Made by a program: the position numbers and the translations under genes | Notes under the pieces: model-generated | The model's input: the letters and a program-made list of their open reading frames with translations, nothing else | Told to the model about the DNA's origin: nothing | The model's database searches: none | Part shown: in pieces, positions 32,997-42,189 of the stretch | Layout of the letters: each line of letters begins with the position of its first letter | How positions within the stretch are numbered: the stretch's first letter is position 1 | DNA from: Actinoallomurus iriomotensis | GTDB taxonomy: Bacteria; Actinomycetota; Actinomycetes; Streptosporangiales; Streptosporangiaceae | NCBI RefSeq assembly: GCF_030269445.1 | Contig: NZ_BSTJ01000003.1 | Coordinates: 744,001 to 808,000, forward strand | DNA: 64,000 nucleotides | Direction: 5' to 3'

Positions 32997-34217
32997 GTTC
33001 ACGCCCGCGTACACGGTGAAGATCCAGGCGGCCGCGCCCAGCGCGATCAGGGCGACCGGGTAGCGGTACGCGCCGCCGGCGATCAGGTCGCGGCGCCGGA
33101 TGGCGACCCACAGCAGGATGGCCAGGCCGATCGGCAGGATCAGGCCGTTCACCGCGCCCGCGAAGACCAGGAGCTTGGCCGGGGCCTGGCCGAGGACCAG
33201 GAACAGCACCGTGGTGATCGCCATGAATCCCATGACGCCCTGGTGGAAACGGCGTTTCAGCGGCTTCGCGAGCGACTGCAGGAACGAGATCGAGGTGTAG
33301 GAGCAGCCGAGCATGCTCGTCATCGACGCACACCAGAAGACCAGGCCGAACAGCCGCTCACCGGCCGAGCCGAACGCGTGACCGAACGCCGATCCGGCCG
33401 GGTCCGCCTTGCTGAGCTTCACGCCGCCGTACACCACGCCCAGGAAGCCGAGGAACAGCACGATGCGCAGCACCGAGGCGACCAGGACCCCGGTGAGCGA
33501 GCCGCGGTTGATCCGCTTCAGGTTGCCGACGCCGGTGATGCCGTCGTCGATGAGGCGGTGCGCGCCGGAGTAGGTGATGAAGCCGCCGACGGTGCCGCCG
33601 ATGAGGGTGAGGATCGGCAGGAACGGCAGCGAGTGCGGGGCGACGGTGCGCACCGCCGCCTCGCCGACGGGCGGTGCGGTGACCAGGACCAGCGCGATGA
33701 TCAGCGCGATCTTGATGCCTCCGAGCACGACCACCACGCGGTCCACGGCGGCGTTCATGGCCTTCGCGGTGAAGACGGCGATCGCCAGGCAGCCGCTGAT
33801 CGCCACGCCGATCCGCACGTTCAGCCCGAAGAGTTCGTGCAGTCCGAGGCCGGCGCCGGAGATGTTGCCGAGGTTGAGGATCAGCCCGCCGAACACGATC
33901 AGGACGGTGAGCACGTGGCCGGAGCCCGGCAGCGCCTTGTTGGCGAGGTCCTGGGCGCGCATACCGGACAGGCCGACCACACGCCAGATGTTGGTCTGGA
34001 TGGCGAGGTCGATGATCAGCGAGATCACGACCGCACAGGCGAATGAGGCGCCGTAGGCCGACGTGAAGGTCGCCGTCTGCGTGATGAACCCCGGTCCCGC
34101 CGCGGTGATCGCCATCAGCAGGGCCGCGCCGAGCAGCGGCGGCACCCGCCACCGGCGCGTTCCACCGTCCTCGACGGCCGGGCCGCGCGCCGGTGAGCCG
34201 CTCGCCGTCTTCGCCAT
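32964..34217 (-). CDS. NRAMP-superfamily transporter without the DPGN metal motif
   Basis: A 417-residue protein with about 11 transmembrane helices and an overall NRAMP look (ITAAGPGFITQTATFTSAYG, SGMRAQDLANKALPG, IAVFTAKAMNAAVDRV). The DPGN metal-binding motif of Mn/Fe transporters in the first helix is replaced by TFTSAYG. It is therefore probably one of the NRAMP-related proteins with another substrate, such as Mg2+ or Al3+, or an unknown one. I chose the ATG at 34217 (GGAGG eight bases upstream) over one 21 codons earlier. A 15-bp dyad lies 69 bases upstream. Confidence 0.82.
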   Translation of the reverse strand: MAKTASGSPARGPAVEDGGTRRWRVPPLLGAALLMAITAAGPGFITQTATFTSAYGASFACAVVISLIIDLAIQTNIWRVVGLSGMRAQDLANKALPGSGHVLTVLIVFGGLILNLGNISGAGLGLHELFGLNVRIGVAISGCLAIAVFTAKAMNAAVDRVVVVLGGIKIALIIALVLVTAPPVGEAAVRTVAPHSLPFLPILTLIGGTVGGFITYSGAHRLIDDGITGVGNLKRINRGSLTGVLVASVLRIVLFLGFLGVVYGGVKLSKADPAGSAFGHAFGSAGERLFGLVFWCASMTSMLGCSYTSISFLQSLAKPLKRRFHQGVMGFMAITTVLFLVLGQAPAKLLVFAGAVNGLILPIGLAILLWVAIRRRDLIAGGAYRYPVALIALGAAAWIFTVYAGVNSLSSLGDIFH

Positions 34218-34285
34218 TCGAACCTCCGGGGGGGTTGGGCAGCCACAGGGGGAAAGCCCACTATTTGAGTCGAGTAGCAATAGTA

Positions 34286-34300
34286 AGACGTCTGACGTCT
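34286..34300. promoter_or_regulatory. Dyad AGACGTC-T-GACGTCT upstream of the NRAMP-like gene
   Basis: Perfect 7-bp arms around one base, in an AT-richer patch 69 bases before the start codon. It is a probable operator for an unidentified regulator. Confidence 0.5.
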
Positions 34301-34521
34301 ACTTTGTCGAGTGGCCTCGGCGGTTGACGACCCGCTTAGCGGGACGACGCCGCGCCTGGGATCAGGCGGCGTACGTCCTGGTGAACCGTTCGACGGAGTC
34401 CACAGCTCGCGTTCGCGCCGCGGCCGGTCGCGAACGGGGTGAGGGCCATCACCGGCAGCATCCGGCGCATCGCGAACCGGGCCTTCGGCGCTGCTGCCGC
34501 CGCCATGGGTCCGGCCCGCCG
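34301..34521. other. Gap between the formate dehydrogenase operon and the NRAMP-like gene
   Basis: Together with the NRAMP leader this is a 304-base stretch without a convincing gene. It holds two hairpins, CCCGCTTAGCGGG (about 34331) and a GC-rich one around 34350-34370, either of which could terminate the formate dehydrogenase transcript. A 56-codon minus-strand frame from 34506 has no ribosome site. I looked for a selenocysteine tRNA here and saw none. Confidence 0.5.
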
Positions 34522-35526
34522 TCAGCCGGCATCGGCCTCCAGACGCCGGCGCTGGGGCACGACGGTGTACTTCGGGTCCTCGGCCGACCGCATCCCGGCG
34601 GCGAAGACGCCGAACCTCGTGCAGGCGGACGCGGTCAGCAGCGCCGCGCCGCCGAGGACCGCCGCCGTACGGCTGCGCCCGCCCAGCAGCGCGGCCCCGG
34701 CGGCGCCGGCGGCCGAGAGCGCCGTCGCCGCGCGCATCAGCCGCCCGGCCCGGCCCGTACGGTACGTCTCGCCGATCATGCCGAGGCGGTGCTCCATCAG
34801 CTTGGCGGCGGTGACCTCGAGCGCCGCGCCGAAGACCGCCGTGCTGCGGGCCGGAGCGTTCTCCTCCGCCGGAGCGGCGATCAGGGCCATGCCCGAGGCC
34901 GCGGCCGCCGCCGAGCCGACGAACACGAAGGGCAGCTCCCGGTACCCCTCGTGCCACGCGGGCACGGCGGTGTCGGCGGCCAGGACCGCCGTGTACGCCG
35001 CGACCGCCGGGCCCAGCGTCGCGGCCCCCGCGGTCGCGACGCGCCCGAGACGCGGGAAGAGCCCGGTGACGTCCAGCACCGCGGCGGCGCCCGCCGCCGG
35101 ACCATAGGCCGTCAGCAGCCAGGTACCCAGGCTCATCGGCGAGGTCGGTTTGATCACCCGGAGCATGTTGGCGAACCGGGCGGGACGGCCCAGATCGTGG
35201 ACCAGCGCCACGAGAGAACCCGAGATGGCCACCAGCGAGGAGATCTTCAGGGCCCGCGCGGTGCGCGGGCGGCCGGTGAGCTGCGCGCCGGCGGCGAACA
35301 CCGAACCCGCGCCGGCCAGACCGCCGAGGAAGAAGTAGCCGGCGATGTCCAGCGGCTCCCACACCGGCGCGTTGATGATCGGCTTGCCGTAGTAGGAGGT
35401 GAATGTCGCGTCCGGCACCATGGCCCGCTCGCCGCGGCCCCCTCGGCGGCCCTTACGGCGCCCCGGGCCCTTGCCGACGAGCGCCTCACGCCCCGGGAGT
35501 TCCCCGCCCGCCTCCGAACCGGTCAT
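34522..35526 (-). CDS. nrfD: Formate dehydrogenase membrane subunit, NrfD/PsrC type
   Basis: A 334-residue quinone-reductase membrane subunit with 8-9 hydrophobic helices (EPLDIAGYFFLGGLAGAGSVF, SLVALVHDLGRPARFANMLR). It passes electrons from the Fe-S subunit to the menaquinone pool. A ~35-residue basic N-terminal extension precedes the family's usual start. Its ATG overlaps the stop of the Fe-S subunit by 4 bases. It is the last gene of the fdh operon. Confidence 0.9.
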   Translation of the reverse strand: MTGSEAGGELPGREALVGKGPGRRKGRRGGRGERAMVPDATFTSYYGKPIINAPVWEPLDIAGYFFLGGLAGAGSVFAAGAQLTGRPRTARALKISSLVAISGSLVALVHDLGRPARFANMLRVIKPTSPMSLGTWLLTAYGPAAGAAAVLDVTGLFPRLGRVATAGAATLGPAVAAYTAVLAADTAVPAWHEGYRELPFVFVGSAAAAASGMALIAAPAEENAPARSTAVFGAALEVTAAKLMEHRLGMIGETYRTGRAGRLMRAATALSAAGAAGAALLGGRSRTAAVLGGAALLTASACTRFGVFAAGMRSAEDPKYTVVPQRRRLEADAG

Positions 35527-36488
35527 CGTCTCCCTCCCGTACGGCCGTGGGCGGCGAACACGGCGGCCAGGCCGCCCAGCAGGGTCAGCGCGGCGGCTCC
35601 GGCGTGACGCCACATGGAGGGCAGGTCGCGGGTCGTGACCACCGGGTCCGGGGGCAGCCCGTACACCTCGGGTTCGTCGAGCAGCAGGAAGAACGCGCCG
35701 TCGCCCCCGACGCCGTCGTCCGGGTCGTGGCCGTAGAGCCGCGCGTCCGTGACGCCGACGTCGTGCAGCCGCGTGATGCGTTCGGCGGCCCGCGCCCGCA
35801 GCTCGTCCAGCGGGCCGTACTGGATCGACTCCGTGGGGCAGGCCTTGGCGCAGGCGGGTGTCAGCCCCTCGCCGATGCGGTCGTAGCAGAGCGTGCACTT
35901 CCAGGCGCGGCCGTCGTCCTTGCGCTGGTCGATGACGCCGTACGGGCAGGCGGGGATGCAGTAGCCACAGCCGTTGCAGACGTCCTCCTGGACGACGACG
36001 GTGCCGTACTCGGTGCGGAAGAGGGCGCCGGTCGGGCAGACGTCGAGGCAGCCGGCGTGCGTGCAGTGCTTGCACACGTCGCTGGCCATGAGCCAGCGCA
36101 GCTCGCCGCCCGGGCCCGAGCGGCGAGCCGACGAGCGAGCGGAGTGGGGGCGAGGTACGAGCTCCCGCGGAGCGAGTGAGGAGGGGAGCGCGTCAGTGGC
36201 AGGCGTGGTGGGCGTCATGGGCGCCTCGGCGGGCGGCGTCCCGGAGTCCGGTACGGGCCCGGCGTGGTCGACGCCCGGTTCGGCCAATCCGACGGGTTTG
36301 CGCTGTTCGATGAAGGCGACGTGGCGCCAGGTGTCGGCGCTGAGACCCTCGGTGTTGTCGTAGGACATCCCGGTGAGCTTGAGACCATCCTCGGGGATGG
36401 CGTTCCACTCCTTGCACGCCACCTCGCACGCCTTGCACCCGATGCACACCGAGGTGTCGGTGAAGAAGCCCATTCGCGCAGGAGACAT
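35523..36488 (-). CDS. fdhB: Formate dehydrogenase iron-sulfur subunit (4 x [4Fe-4S])
   Basis: A 321-residue ferredoxin-like subunit. Four Cys clusters are visible: CIGCKACEVACKEW, CKHCTHAGCLDVCPTGAL, CNGCGYCIPACPYG and CTLCYDRIGEGLTPACAKACP. A C-terminal membrane helix (AAALTLLGGLAAVFAA) anchors it. Between clusters there is an unusual ~65-residue insert (about 75-135) rich in Pro, Ser and Arg, whose DNA (36115-36190) is repeat-like with alternating GAGCGAG blocks. The ATG at 36488 has GGAG eight bases upstream; a GTG two codons earlier overlaps the fdhA stop. Confidence 0.92.
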   Translation of the reverse strand: MSPARMGFFTDTSVCIGCKACEVACKEWNAIPEDGLKLTGMSYDNTEGLSADTWRHVAFIEQRKPVGLAEPGVDHAGPVPDSGTPPAEAPMTPTTPATDALPSSLAPRELVPRPHSARSSARRSGPGGELRWLMASDVCKHCTHAGCLDVCPTGALFRTEYGTVVVQEDVCNGCGYCIPACPYGVIDQRKDDGRAWKCTLCYDRIGEGLTPACAKACPTESIQYGPLDELRARAAERITRLHDVGVTDARLYGHDPDDGVGGDGAFFLLLDEPEVYGLPPDPVVTTRDLPSMWRHAGAAALTLLGGLAAVFAAHGRTGGRR

Positions 36489-36490
36489 CG

Positions 36491-39400
36491 TCACATCTCC
36501 ATTCCGGTCTCGTCGGTGATCCCGGCGCGCCGCCGGTACTCGCGGACGAACTCCAGGAGTGCGGGGCCGCGTGGCCTGCGGCCCGGCCGGATGTCGCAGG
36601 CCATCGCCTTGACCTCCTGAATGTGGGTGTTCGGGTCGAGGACGACGGGCGCCAGCTCGTTCGCCGCGTCGCCGGTGGACAGGCCGTTCGGGCCCCAGTG
36701 GTAGGGCAGGCCGACCTGGTGCAGCGTGCGGCCGCCCACTCGTAGCGGGGTCAGACGCTCGGTGACCAGGACCCGCGCCTCGATGGCGGTCCGCGCGGTC
36801 ACGATGGTCGCCCAGCCCAGGTGTTCCAGCCCACGCTCGGCCGCCAGTTCCGGCGAGATCTCGCAGAAGAACTCCGGTTGCAGCTCCGCCAGGTACGGCA
36901 GCCACCGCGACATTCCGCCCGCCGTGTGATGCTCGGTGAGCCGGTACGTCGTCGTCACGTACGGGAACACCTCCGACCCCGGCGGCTGGTAGCGGTTCTC
37001 CGGATGCCGGATGACCTGGCGCACCGGATTGCTCTGCTGGGAGTAGAGCGGGTTGGTGAACGGCGACTCGTGCGGCTCGTAGTGCGCCGGCAGTGGCCCG
37101 TCGACGAGCCCCGCCGGGGCGTACAGCCACGCCTTGCCGTCCGCCTGCATGATGAACGCGTCGGTGCCGCTCAGCGCGTCCGGGCCCTTCGCGCCTTCTT
37201 CCGGCCGGTAGTCCGGTGCCTTGCCCGGCTCGAAGTCCGGGACGTCGTGGCCGGTCCACTTCTGCCCGTCCCACCACACGTAGGCCTTGCGTTCGCTCCA
37301 CGGGCGGCCGTCAGGGTCGGCGGAGGCGCGGTTGTACAGGATGCGGCGGTTGGCCGGCCACGCCCAGGCCCATTCCTTGGCCACCCAGTCCTGCTCGGTA
37401 CGCGGTTTGCGCCGGTCGGCCTGGTTCACGCCGTCGGCGTAGACCCCGCAGTAGATCCAGCACCCGCAGCTCGTCGAGCCGTCGTCCGTCAGCTCGGTGT
37501 AGGCGCTCAACGGCCGGCCGTCGGGCCCGGAGCCGTTGATCTCGGCCAGCACCGCCTCCGCGTCCGGCTCGGCGATCGCGCCATGGACGGGATAGTCCCA
37601 GGTGAGGTCGAGGAGGGGACGGTTCATCTCGTCGGCGGAACCGGCCAGTTTCGCGCGGATCCGGCGCCCGAGGTGATAGGTGAACCACAGGTCGCTGCGG
37701 GCGTCGCCCTGGGGCTCGACCGCCTGCCGGTGCCACTGGAGCAGCCGCTGGGTGTTGGTGAAGCTGCCCGACTTCTCGGTGTGCGCGGCGGCGGGCAGGA
37801 AGAACACCTCGGTGCCGATGTCCTCGGTCCGCAGCTCCCCGGTCTCGATCTCCGGGCCGTCCTTCCACCAGGTCGCGCTCTCGATCAGGGAGAAGTCGCG
37901 CACCACCAGCCAGTCCAGCGCCGCCATGCCCAGCCGCTGCATCTTCGCGTTCGCCGAGCCCACCGCCGGGTTCTCCCCCATCAGGAAGTAGCCGTGGCAC
38001 GTGCCCTCCAGCTGCGCCATGACGGTCTCGTACGTGCTGTGGCTGCCGGTCAGGCGGGGCAGATAGCCGAACGCGTAGTCGTTGTCCTCGGTCGCCGCCG
38101 GTCCCCACCAGGCCTTCATCAGGCTGACGAGGTAGGACCGCAGGTTCCCCCAGTAGCCCTTCTCCGCGCCCTCGGCCTGCACGAATTCGTCCAGCGTCTC
38201 GTTCTGGTGCGCGTGCGGCATCGGGATGTAGCCGGGCAGCAGGTTGAACAGCGTCGGGATGTCGGTGGAACCCTGGATCGACGCGTGCCCGCGCAGTGCG
38301 AGGATGCCGCCGCCCGGCCGGCCGATGTTGCCGAGCAGCGACTGCAGGATCGAGGCGGTCCGGATGTACTGCGCTCCCACCGTGTGCTGGGTCCAGCCGA
38401 CCGCGTACGCGAACGCCGTCGTGCGCTCCCGCCCCGAGTTCTCGGTGACCAGCTCGCACACCCGCCGGAACGTCTCCTGCGGCACCCCGCACACCTGCTC
38501 GACCATCTCCGGCGTGTAGCGGGCGTAGTGCCGCTTGAGGATCTGGAAGACACACCGCGGATGGGTCAGCGTCTCATCGGTGTGGATCTCCCCGGACACC
38601 CCGGCCCCGCCGGCCCCGTGCGCCTCGCCCCGGGCGGCCTCCCGGATCGTGGACTCCGCCTCGGTGCGCTCCTCGTACTCCTGGTCCCGTTCCCCGGAGG
38701 CGGCCTGCACCACGGCTCCCTCGTACTGCCAGGTCATCGGGTCGTAGCTGCGGTTCTCCCGGTCCAGGCCGGAGAAGACGCCGTCGAGGTCCTCGGTGTC
38801 GCGGAACTCCTCACCGACGATGGTCGCGGCGTTGGTATAGGCCAGCACGTACTCCCGGAAGTCCTTCTCGTGCGTCAGCACGTAGTTGACCAGCCCGCCG
38901 AGAAACGCGATGTCCGATCCCGCCCGCAGCGGAACGTGCAGGTCCGCCAGCGCGCTCGTCCGGGTGAACCGCGGATCGACGTGGACCACCGTCGCACCGC
39001 GCGCCTTGGCCTCCATCACCCACTGGAACCCCACCGGGTGGCACTCGGCCATGTTCGAACCCTGGATGACGATGCAGTCGGCGTTCGCCAGGTCCTGCTG
39101 GAACGTCGTGGCGCCGCCGCGCCCGAAACTGGCCCCCAGACCGGGGACGGTGGAGGAGTGTCAAATACGGGCCTGGTTCTCGATCTGGATCGCGCCCAGG
39201 GCGGTGAACAGCTTCTTGATGAGGTAGTTCTCCTCATTGTCCAGCGTCGCCCCGCCCAGGCTCGCGAACCCCATGGTCCGCCGGACCCGGGCCCCGTCCT
39301 CCTCCCACTGCCAGCCCCGCTCACGCGCCTCGATCACCCGGTCGGCGATCATGTCCATCGCCTCGTCGAGGCTCAGGCGTTCCCACTCCGTGCCGTACGG

Positions 39401-39721
39401 CCTGCGGTACAGCACGTCGTACCGGCGCGCCGACCCGGTCGTCAGCTGAAGACTCGCCGACCCCTTCGGGCACAGGCGACCACGGGAGACCGGCGAGTCG
39501 GGATCCCCTTCGATCTGGACGACCTTCTCGTCCTTGACGAAGACGTCCTGCCCGCAGCCGACGGCGCAGTACGGGCAGACCGACTTGACCACCCGGTCGG
39601 CGGTGCCGACCCGCGGCCTGAGCTCGGCCGTACGACGGCTCATGGCGGACTCACCCCGGCCGGACCGATCCTCACCACGGAACTGGCGGTACACCGGCCA
39701 GGACTCCAGCCATCCGCGCAC
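36491..39721 (-). CDS. fdhA: Selenocysteine-containing formate dehydrogenase catalytic subunit
   Basis: A 1076-residue Mo/W-bisMGD formate dehydrogenase alpha subunit if the in-frame TGA at 39161-39163 is read as selenocysteine (codon 187). Before it the frame gives the [4Fe-4S] motif CPYCAVGCGQ, GRLCPKGSASLQ and IQIENQARI; after it HSSTVPGLGASFGRGGAT and CIVIQGSNMAECHP. This is the exact surroundings of Sec in fdh alpha subunits. A hairpin with a GGUCU loop follows the codon. The GTG start at 39721 keeps the family's RGWLESWPVYRQFRG opening and has GAGGAAAGGGGG upstream. No Tat signal is seen. It transfers formate electrons to FdhB and NrfD. Confidence 0.93.
39130..39163 (-). promoter_or_regulatory. 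UGA(Sec) codon with SECIS-like hairpin
   Basis: TGA at 39163-39161, then a stem with core CCCC (39146-39143), loop GGTCT (39142-39138) and GGGG (39137-39134). The loop starts 18 bases after the UGA. The GGUC apical loop and the short distance match bacterial SECIS elements recognised by SelB, as in E. coli fdhF. Confidence 0.85.
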
Positions 39722-39810
39722 CAGGGGTCCCCCTTTCCTCTAGACCGCCCTCCCCTGGAACAACCTGGTCAAACACGGAGGCTCAACAGCCTGGCGGCGG
39801 ACCGGCGCGG

Positions 39811-40671
39811 TCAGGCGTTCTCGTTCTCGCCCTGCGCGCGGATGGGAGCGGAGCGGCTGAGGCGGATGCTCCCGTAGAAGATCAGCATGAAGCCCGCCAC
39901 CTCGGCGATCATCCACGGCCCCGTCCGGACGCCCTCGCCGAACATCGTGGTGCCGTACACGACGGCCGATACCGGGTCGGAGATCGTCAGCGCCGGCTGT
40001 GCGGCGACCAGGGTGCCGCTCTGCAGGGCGTTCTGCAGCAGGTAGACGCTCCCGAGGCCGGCGGCCGCCATCGCGTACGGCTGCCACGACGTCACCACGG
40101 TGATCATGCCCTGGTCGACCAGGTTCGTCGTCGCCTTCATGAACGTGGCGGTGAACGCGAATCCGACGCCGGCGGCGACTCCGAGCACGGCCGCACGCGG
40201 CGCTCCGTTCAGCCACCGCGCCACCAAGACCAGCCCGACGATCACCGCGAGAGTGATCACCGTGGCGATCACCCAGTCCACCGTGTCCGGCGTGTGGCGG
40301 CCCTTCGTGGGCGACGCCGCGCTCAGGAACCCGGCCAGGCCGGCCGTCATCGCGGCGACCGCCACCCAGGTGCGCCGGTCGAGGCGGAGCCGGGACATCC
40401 GGGCGAGAAGGATCATGGTGAAGGGCAGCTCCGCGACCAGGAGCGGCTGGACCAGGGCCAGTCCGCCCCTGGACAGGGCCAGCGCCTGGAGCAGGAAACC
40501 GGCGATGAGCGCCCCGATCCCGCCGAGCCACACCGGGCGGCGGAACAGGCTCCACAGCAGCGCCGGGCGGAAGGCGAACTCCTTCGGGGCCGAACGCGCG
40601 GCGCGACGCTGCAGCACCGACGCCAGAGCGTTGCTCGCCGCGGCGAGCAACGCGAACAGGACCGCGAGCAC
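39811..40671 (-). CDS. DMT-superfamily (EamA-like) transporter
   Basis: A 286-residue protein of about 10 short transmembrane helices in two halves, like DMT permeases (FALLAAASNALASVLQRRAA at the N-terminus, LVAAQPALTISDPVSAVVYG in the second half). The LQRRAA and GGLALVQPLLV segments resemble the group sometimes related to NIPA-type magnesium transporters. The substrate is unknown. It starts with GTG and has a weak ribosome site. It stands alone, 90 bases before fdhA on the same strand. Confidence 0.85.
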   Translation of the reverse strand: MLAVLFALLAAASNALASVLQRRAARSAPKEFAFRPALLWSLFRRPVWLGGIGALIAGFLLQALALSRGGLALVQPLLVAELPFTMILLARMSRLRLDRRTWVAVAAMTAGLAGFLSAASPTKGRHTPDTVDWVIATVITLAVIVGLVLVARWLNGAPRAAVLGVAAGVGFAFTATFMKATTNLVDQGMITVVTSWQPYAMAAAGLGSVYLLQNALQSGTLVAAQPALTISDPVSAVVYGTTMFGEGVRTGPWMIAEVAGFMLIFYGSIRLSRSAPIRAQGENENA

Positions 40672-40744
40672 TCTCAGTCACTACCCGCACCATGGAGAAC
40701 GGGCTGCTCGCCGACGGCGCCGACCGGCTTGCCGACGACGGCCC

Positions 40745-41290
40745 TCAGGCCTCGCCGGCCGGCACGTCCACCGCCTCCCGCAATCCCGCCCGGACCAGTT
40801 CGGGCACGCCTGCGACCGGGTCGGTGCCGGTGACCACCGTCAGGCCTCCCTTGGCCTCATAGAGAACGAAGCGCACGCCGGACAGCTCGCACACGCCCCG
40901 CTGCCGGAGCTGGGCCAGCAGGTCGCTCTCGGTCAGCCCGCAGATCATCAGCTGGTGGCGGCGCACCTTCCCGTCCGCGACGAGGACGCGGATCCGGTGA
41001 TCGGTGAGGCGGCGGAACAGCGGCTGCGCCCGCAGAGCGCTGACGACGCGGTGCATCGCTATGAGGGTGACCAGCGCCACGGCCCCGGTGACGAACGACT
41101 GGTTCGACGCGATCGCCGTGCGGCCCACGATCGCCCCGACCGCCACCGCGGCCACGGTGTCGATGATCGTCCACTGGGCCAGCGTGCGTCTCTCTCCAAG
41201 ACGCAACGCCGCCAGCGCCGTCACGTAGATCAGCGCGGCCTTACCCGCGACCGCACCCAGGTGCGTCCAGTCCCCCGCCAGCCAGGACAT
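40745..41290 (-). CDS. YetF/DUF421-domain membrane protein
   Basis: A 181-residue protein: three N-terminal hydrophobic helices (about 12-85) with LRLGERRTLAQWTIIDTV, then a cytoplasmic YetF-type domain (IRVLVADGKVRRHQLMICGL, LLAQLRQRGVCELSGVRFVL). The molecular function of the family is not established. Ribosome site GGGAG precedes the ATG. It diverges from the bicupin gene across a 148-base region holding a 20-bp palindrome. Confidence 0.87.
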   Translation of the reverse strand: MSWLAGDWTHLGAVAGKAALIYVTALAALRLGERRTLAQWTIIDTVAAVAVGAIVGRTAIASNQSFVTGAVALVTLIAMHRVVSALRAQPLFRRLTDHRIRVLVADGKVRRHQLMICGLTESDLLAQLRQRGVCELSGVRFVLYEAKGGLTVVTGTDPVAGVPELVRAGLREAVDVPAGEA

Positions 41291-41363
41291 GCTCGCTCCC
41301 TCCGCGCGCCGCCGTCCTCTCGGGGCATACGTTCCCCGCCGCCCACCTCCCCGACACGCCTTC

Positions 41364-41383
41364 TGTACCTACTAGTATGTACA
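41364..41383. promoter_or_regulatory. 20-bp near-palindrome TGTACCTACTAGTATGTACA
   Basis: One mismatched pair only, in the AT-rich centre of the divergent promoter region between the YetF-domain and bicupin genes. It is likely an operator; the regulator is not encoded next to it. Confidence 0.55.
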
Positions 41384-41438
41384 CTCGCGGCACGAGGGAA
41401 CGCCTCATTGGAAGCACTCGCGAAGGAAGCCCGAAAGC

Positions 41439-42188
41439 ATGCGAATATCCCGCGCCTCACGCACCGCTGTGTCCGCCTCGTCCGAATGGGTCACCGGCGA
41501 CGCCCGGGTCGAAGAACTCGCCGCCCCCGAAGGCCCGTCCCGTACGCAGGTCGACGGCGTCCGCTTCGCGCCCGGCGCCCGCACGCACTGGCACCGCCAC
41601 CCGGTGGGGCAGGTGCTCGTGGTCACGGAGGGCACGGGGCTCGTGCAACGTCGCGGTGGAAAGGTCGAGACCATCCGCGCGGGCGACACCGTACGGATCG
41701 AGGCCGGCGAGTGGCATTGGCACGGCGCGACGCCCAACGCCGCGATGACTCATCTGGCCGTTGAGGAGCTGCCGGAGGACGGGAGGGCGACGGAGGTCGC
41801 GGAGGCCGTGACGAACGCCGAATACGGTGGCGACACCGTACGGACCGATCCGGCGCCGCCGCTCAGTCGCGAGATCGTGATGGACCAGAAGCTGCCGGAG
41901 CCGCTGGCCGTCCAGCGCGTCGAGATCCGACGGATCACCATCGCGCCCGGGTACGCCGCGGGGCTGCACGTCCACAACGGGCCGGTCTTCGGCAGTATCG
42001 AGACGGGCTCGGCGGTCTACCAGATCGAGGGCGAGGCCGAGACCGTGTTGCGGCCCGGCGACGTGTTCTACGAGCCCGAGGGCGTGCGCGTCGCGCGCTT
42101 CGACGCGCGAGAGGACGGCGTGACCTTCCTCGGGTACTTCCTGCTCGCCGACGGCGTGAACGCCGAACTGGTTATCCCGACGACCTGA
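41439..42188 (+). CDS. Two-domain cupin protein
   Basis: A 249-residue bicupin. Domain 1 has the metal motif THWHRHPVGQVLVVTEG with RIEAGEWHWHGA (about residues 50-95), typical of the (R)-mandelonitrile lyase-like/YhhW-like small cupins. Domain 2 has GLHVHNGPVFGSIETGSAVYQ with RPGDVFYEPEG (about 172-215). Each domain resembles a separately encoded small cupin, so this looks like a fusion. The substrate is not evident; roles in detoxification or sugar/quinone chemistry are possible. Confidence 0.85.
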   Translation: MRISRASRTAVSASSEWVTGDARVEELAAPEGPSRTQVDGVRFAPGARTHWHRHPVGQVLVVTEGTGLVQRRGGKVETIRAGDTVRIEAGEWHWHGATPNAAMTHLAVEELPEDGRATEVAEAVTNAEYGGDTVRTDPAPPLSREIVMDQKLPEPLAVQRVEIRRITIAPGYAAGLHVHNGPVFGSIETGSAVYQIEGEAETVLRPGDVFYEPEGVRVARFDAREDGVTFLGYFLLADGVNAELVIPTT

Positions 42189-42189
42189 C

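Noticed and set aside
34218-34521. Possible selenocysteine tRNA or small protein in the gap after nrfD
   Set aside because: No long acceptor/extra arm, no TTCGA-type T-loop with UCA anticodon; the 56-codon minus-strand frame at 34506 lacks a ribosome site and domain.
39161-39163. TGA in fdhA as a nonsense mutation splitting the gene
   Set aside because: The frame continues perfectly, the position is the known Sec site, and a SECIS-like hairpin follows.
36821-39877. 1018-codon plus-strand frame opposite fdhA
   Set aside because: Shadow of the formate dehydrogenase gene; no motifs of its own.
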